5,843 nt of DNA from Candidatus Pacearchaeota archaeon. Lineage in GTDB: Archaea > Nanobdellota > Nanobdellia > Pacearchaeales > GW2011-AR1. Position numbers and translations under genes: made by a program. Below, piece by piece: positions 5,355-5,843 of the stretch. How positions within the stretch are numbered: position 1 is the stretch's first letter; every line of letters begins with the position of its first letter. The stretch covers positions 17,609 to 23,451 of the forward strand of contig NYZR01000002.1 in NCBI GenBank assembly GCA_002687255.1, in the 5' to 3' direction. The notes under the pieces were generated by a model. It worked only from the letters and a program-made list of their open reading frames with translations. It was not told where the DNA came from and searched no databases.

Positions 5355-5843
5355 TTAACTTAGGAAGATCCCTTCCCTGAAGATGATGAAGCCTAGAATG
5401 ATAATGAGCAGTTGGAAAGCCCAAAGGAGGTGCACGACATTTTTCTCTGTGGAACGGAATCCGAGTTTAGGCAAGAGAACTATAGCAAGATGTTCGAGGC
5501 CGTAGATTTTCTCGTAGGGTTTTTTCAGTGTTCCATCTGACTGGATCTTTCCGAAGGATTCCTTCTCTAGGGAACCTCGGAGTTTGAGGCCGGTTTCTAG
5601 AATATAGGGGATGAAAAAGAAGAGTGCGATTCTTTCGAAGTTTCCTAGGATGGCCATGGCTGCGATCAACGCTCCGATAGGATATGTCAGGACATCTCCC
5701 GGGAAGACCTTTGCTGGGACGTAGTTGAACTTCATGAATGCGATTAGGGAGAAAGTCATAGTGAGGCCGATGATGGCGAGCCAAGATGATCCGGTGAGAT
5801 AAGCTACTAATGAGAGTGCGGAGAGGAAGAGGATTCCTTGGCC
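5355..5843 (-). CDS. UDP-HexNAc:dolichyl-phosphate HexNAc-1-phosphate transferase (ALG7/DPAGT1/AglH-like), C-terminal part (5' end outside window)
   Basis: The minus-strand frame is open from the right edge to the TAA at 5357-5355 (162 residues), so the start lies beyond the window; the ATG at 5759 is internal. The first residues, GQGILFLSAL, fit the end of the family's N-G-L-E-A-G-Q segment. Then YVPAKVFPGDVLTYPIGALI (41-60) matches the conserved PxxVFxGD motif of ALG7/DPAGT1, whose Asp (D50 here) is catalytically important. GNFERIALFFFIPYILE (67-83) also follows the eukaryotic and archaeal pattern. Hydrophobic segments lie near 4-18, 21-37, 53-66, 70-84 and 138-156. The enzyme starts lipid-linked glycan synthesis by putting GlcNAc-1-P or a related sugar phosphate on the polyprenol carrier. 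It is the most upstream gene seen of the operon. The archaeal/eukaryotic type, rather than bacterial WecA/MraY, is the best domain-of-life clue in the window. Confidence 0.85.
   Translation of the reverse strand, partial: GQGILFLSALSLVAYLTGSSWLAIIGLTMTFSLIAFMKFNYVPAKVFPGDVLTYPIGALIAAMAILGNFERIALFFFIPYILETGLKLRGSLEKESFGKIQSDGTLKKPYEKIYGLEHLAIVLLPKLGFRSTEKNVVHLLWAFQLLIIILGFIIFREGIFLS

Noticed and set aside
5757..5759. ATG on the minus strand as the start of the phosphotransferase gene
   Set aside because: The frame stays open to the window edge and the extra 28 residues continue the family alignment (G-Q-G-I-L after the conserved E-A-G-Q region), so the ATG is internal.

Overview
The window looks archaeal, probably from an uncultivated lineage of the DPANN type, although no lineage marker is present and that placement is inference. 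The reasons are: an ALG7/DPAGT1/AglH-like UDP-HexNAc:dolichyl-phosphate transferase at the right edge, an ALG5/DPM1-like dolichyl-phosphate glycosyltransferase, a TATA-like box about 26 bases before a start codon that has no Shine-Dalgarno sequence, and genes linked by ATGA overlaps. The whole window is a surface-glycan or N-glycan assembly locus. All six genes are glycosyltransferases or glycan-lipid handling proteins, and two of them run off the window edges.

Layout. On the + strand, 1-516 is the C-terminal part of a membrane GT2 synthase-like glycosyltransferase. A 130-base intergenic region follows (517-646) with a repeated element, a hairpin and a TATA-like box. Then 647-2197 encodes a multi-spanning ArnT/PMT-type (GT39/PMT_2) glycosyltransferase. 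A convergent intergenic region (2198-2322) holds the second copy of the element and T-rich terminator-like sequence for both strands. From the right edge, a compact minus-strand operon reads leftward: dolichyl-P HexNAc-1-P transferase (5843-5355, partial), Wzx/MATE-like flippase (5350-4145), ALG5/DPM1-like GT2 (4148-3366) and a GT9 heptosyltransferase-like enzyme (3369-2323). The spacings are 4 bases, a 4-base overlap and a 4-base overlap.

How they may work together (inference). The phosphotransferase loads the first sugar-phosphate on a polyprenyl lipid. The GT9 and GT2 enzymes extend the glycan or make a dolichyl-P-sugar on the cytoplasmic face. The flippase turns the lipid-linked glycan outward. 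The PMT_2 protein then adds sugars outside the cell from a polyprenyl-P-sugar donor. No oligosaccharyltransferase (AglB) is inside the window.

The least ordinary observations are a GT9 (LPS heptosyltransferase superfamily) enzyme within an archaeal-type dolichol-linked glycan operon, a near-identical intergenic element after both + strand genes, and a strong G-over-C and T-over-A bias of the + strand that does not change with gene direction. I see no CRISPR array, tRNA, rRNA, transposase or defence system, and no clear evidence of a wholly new system.
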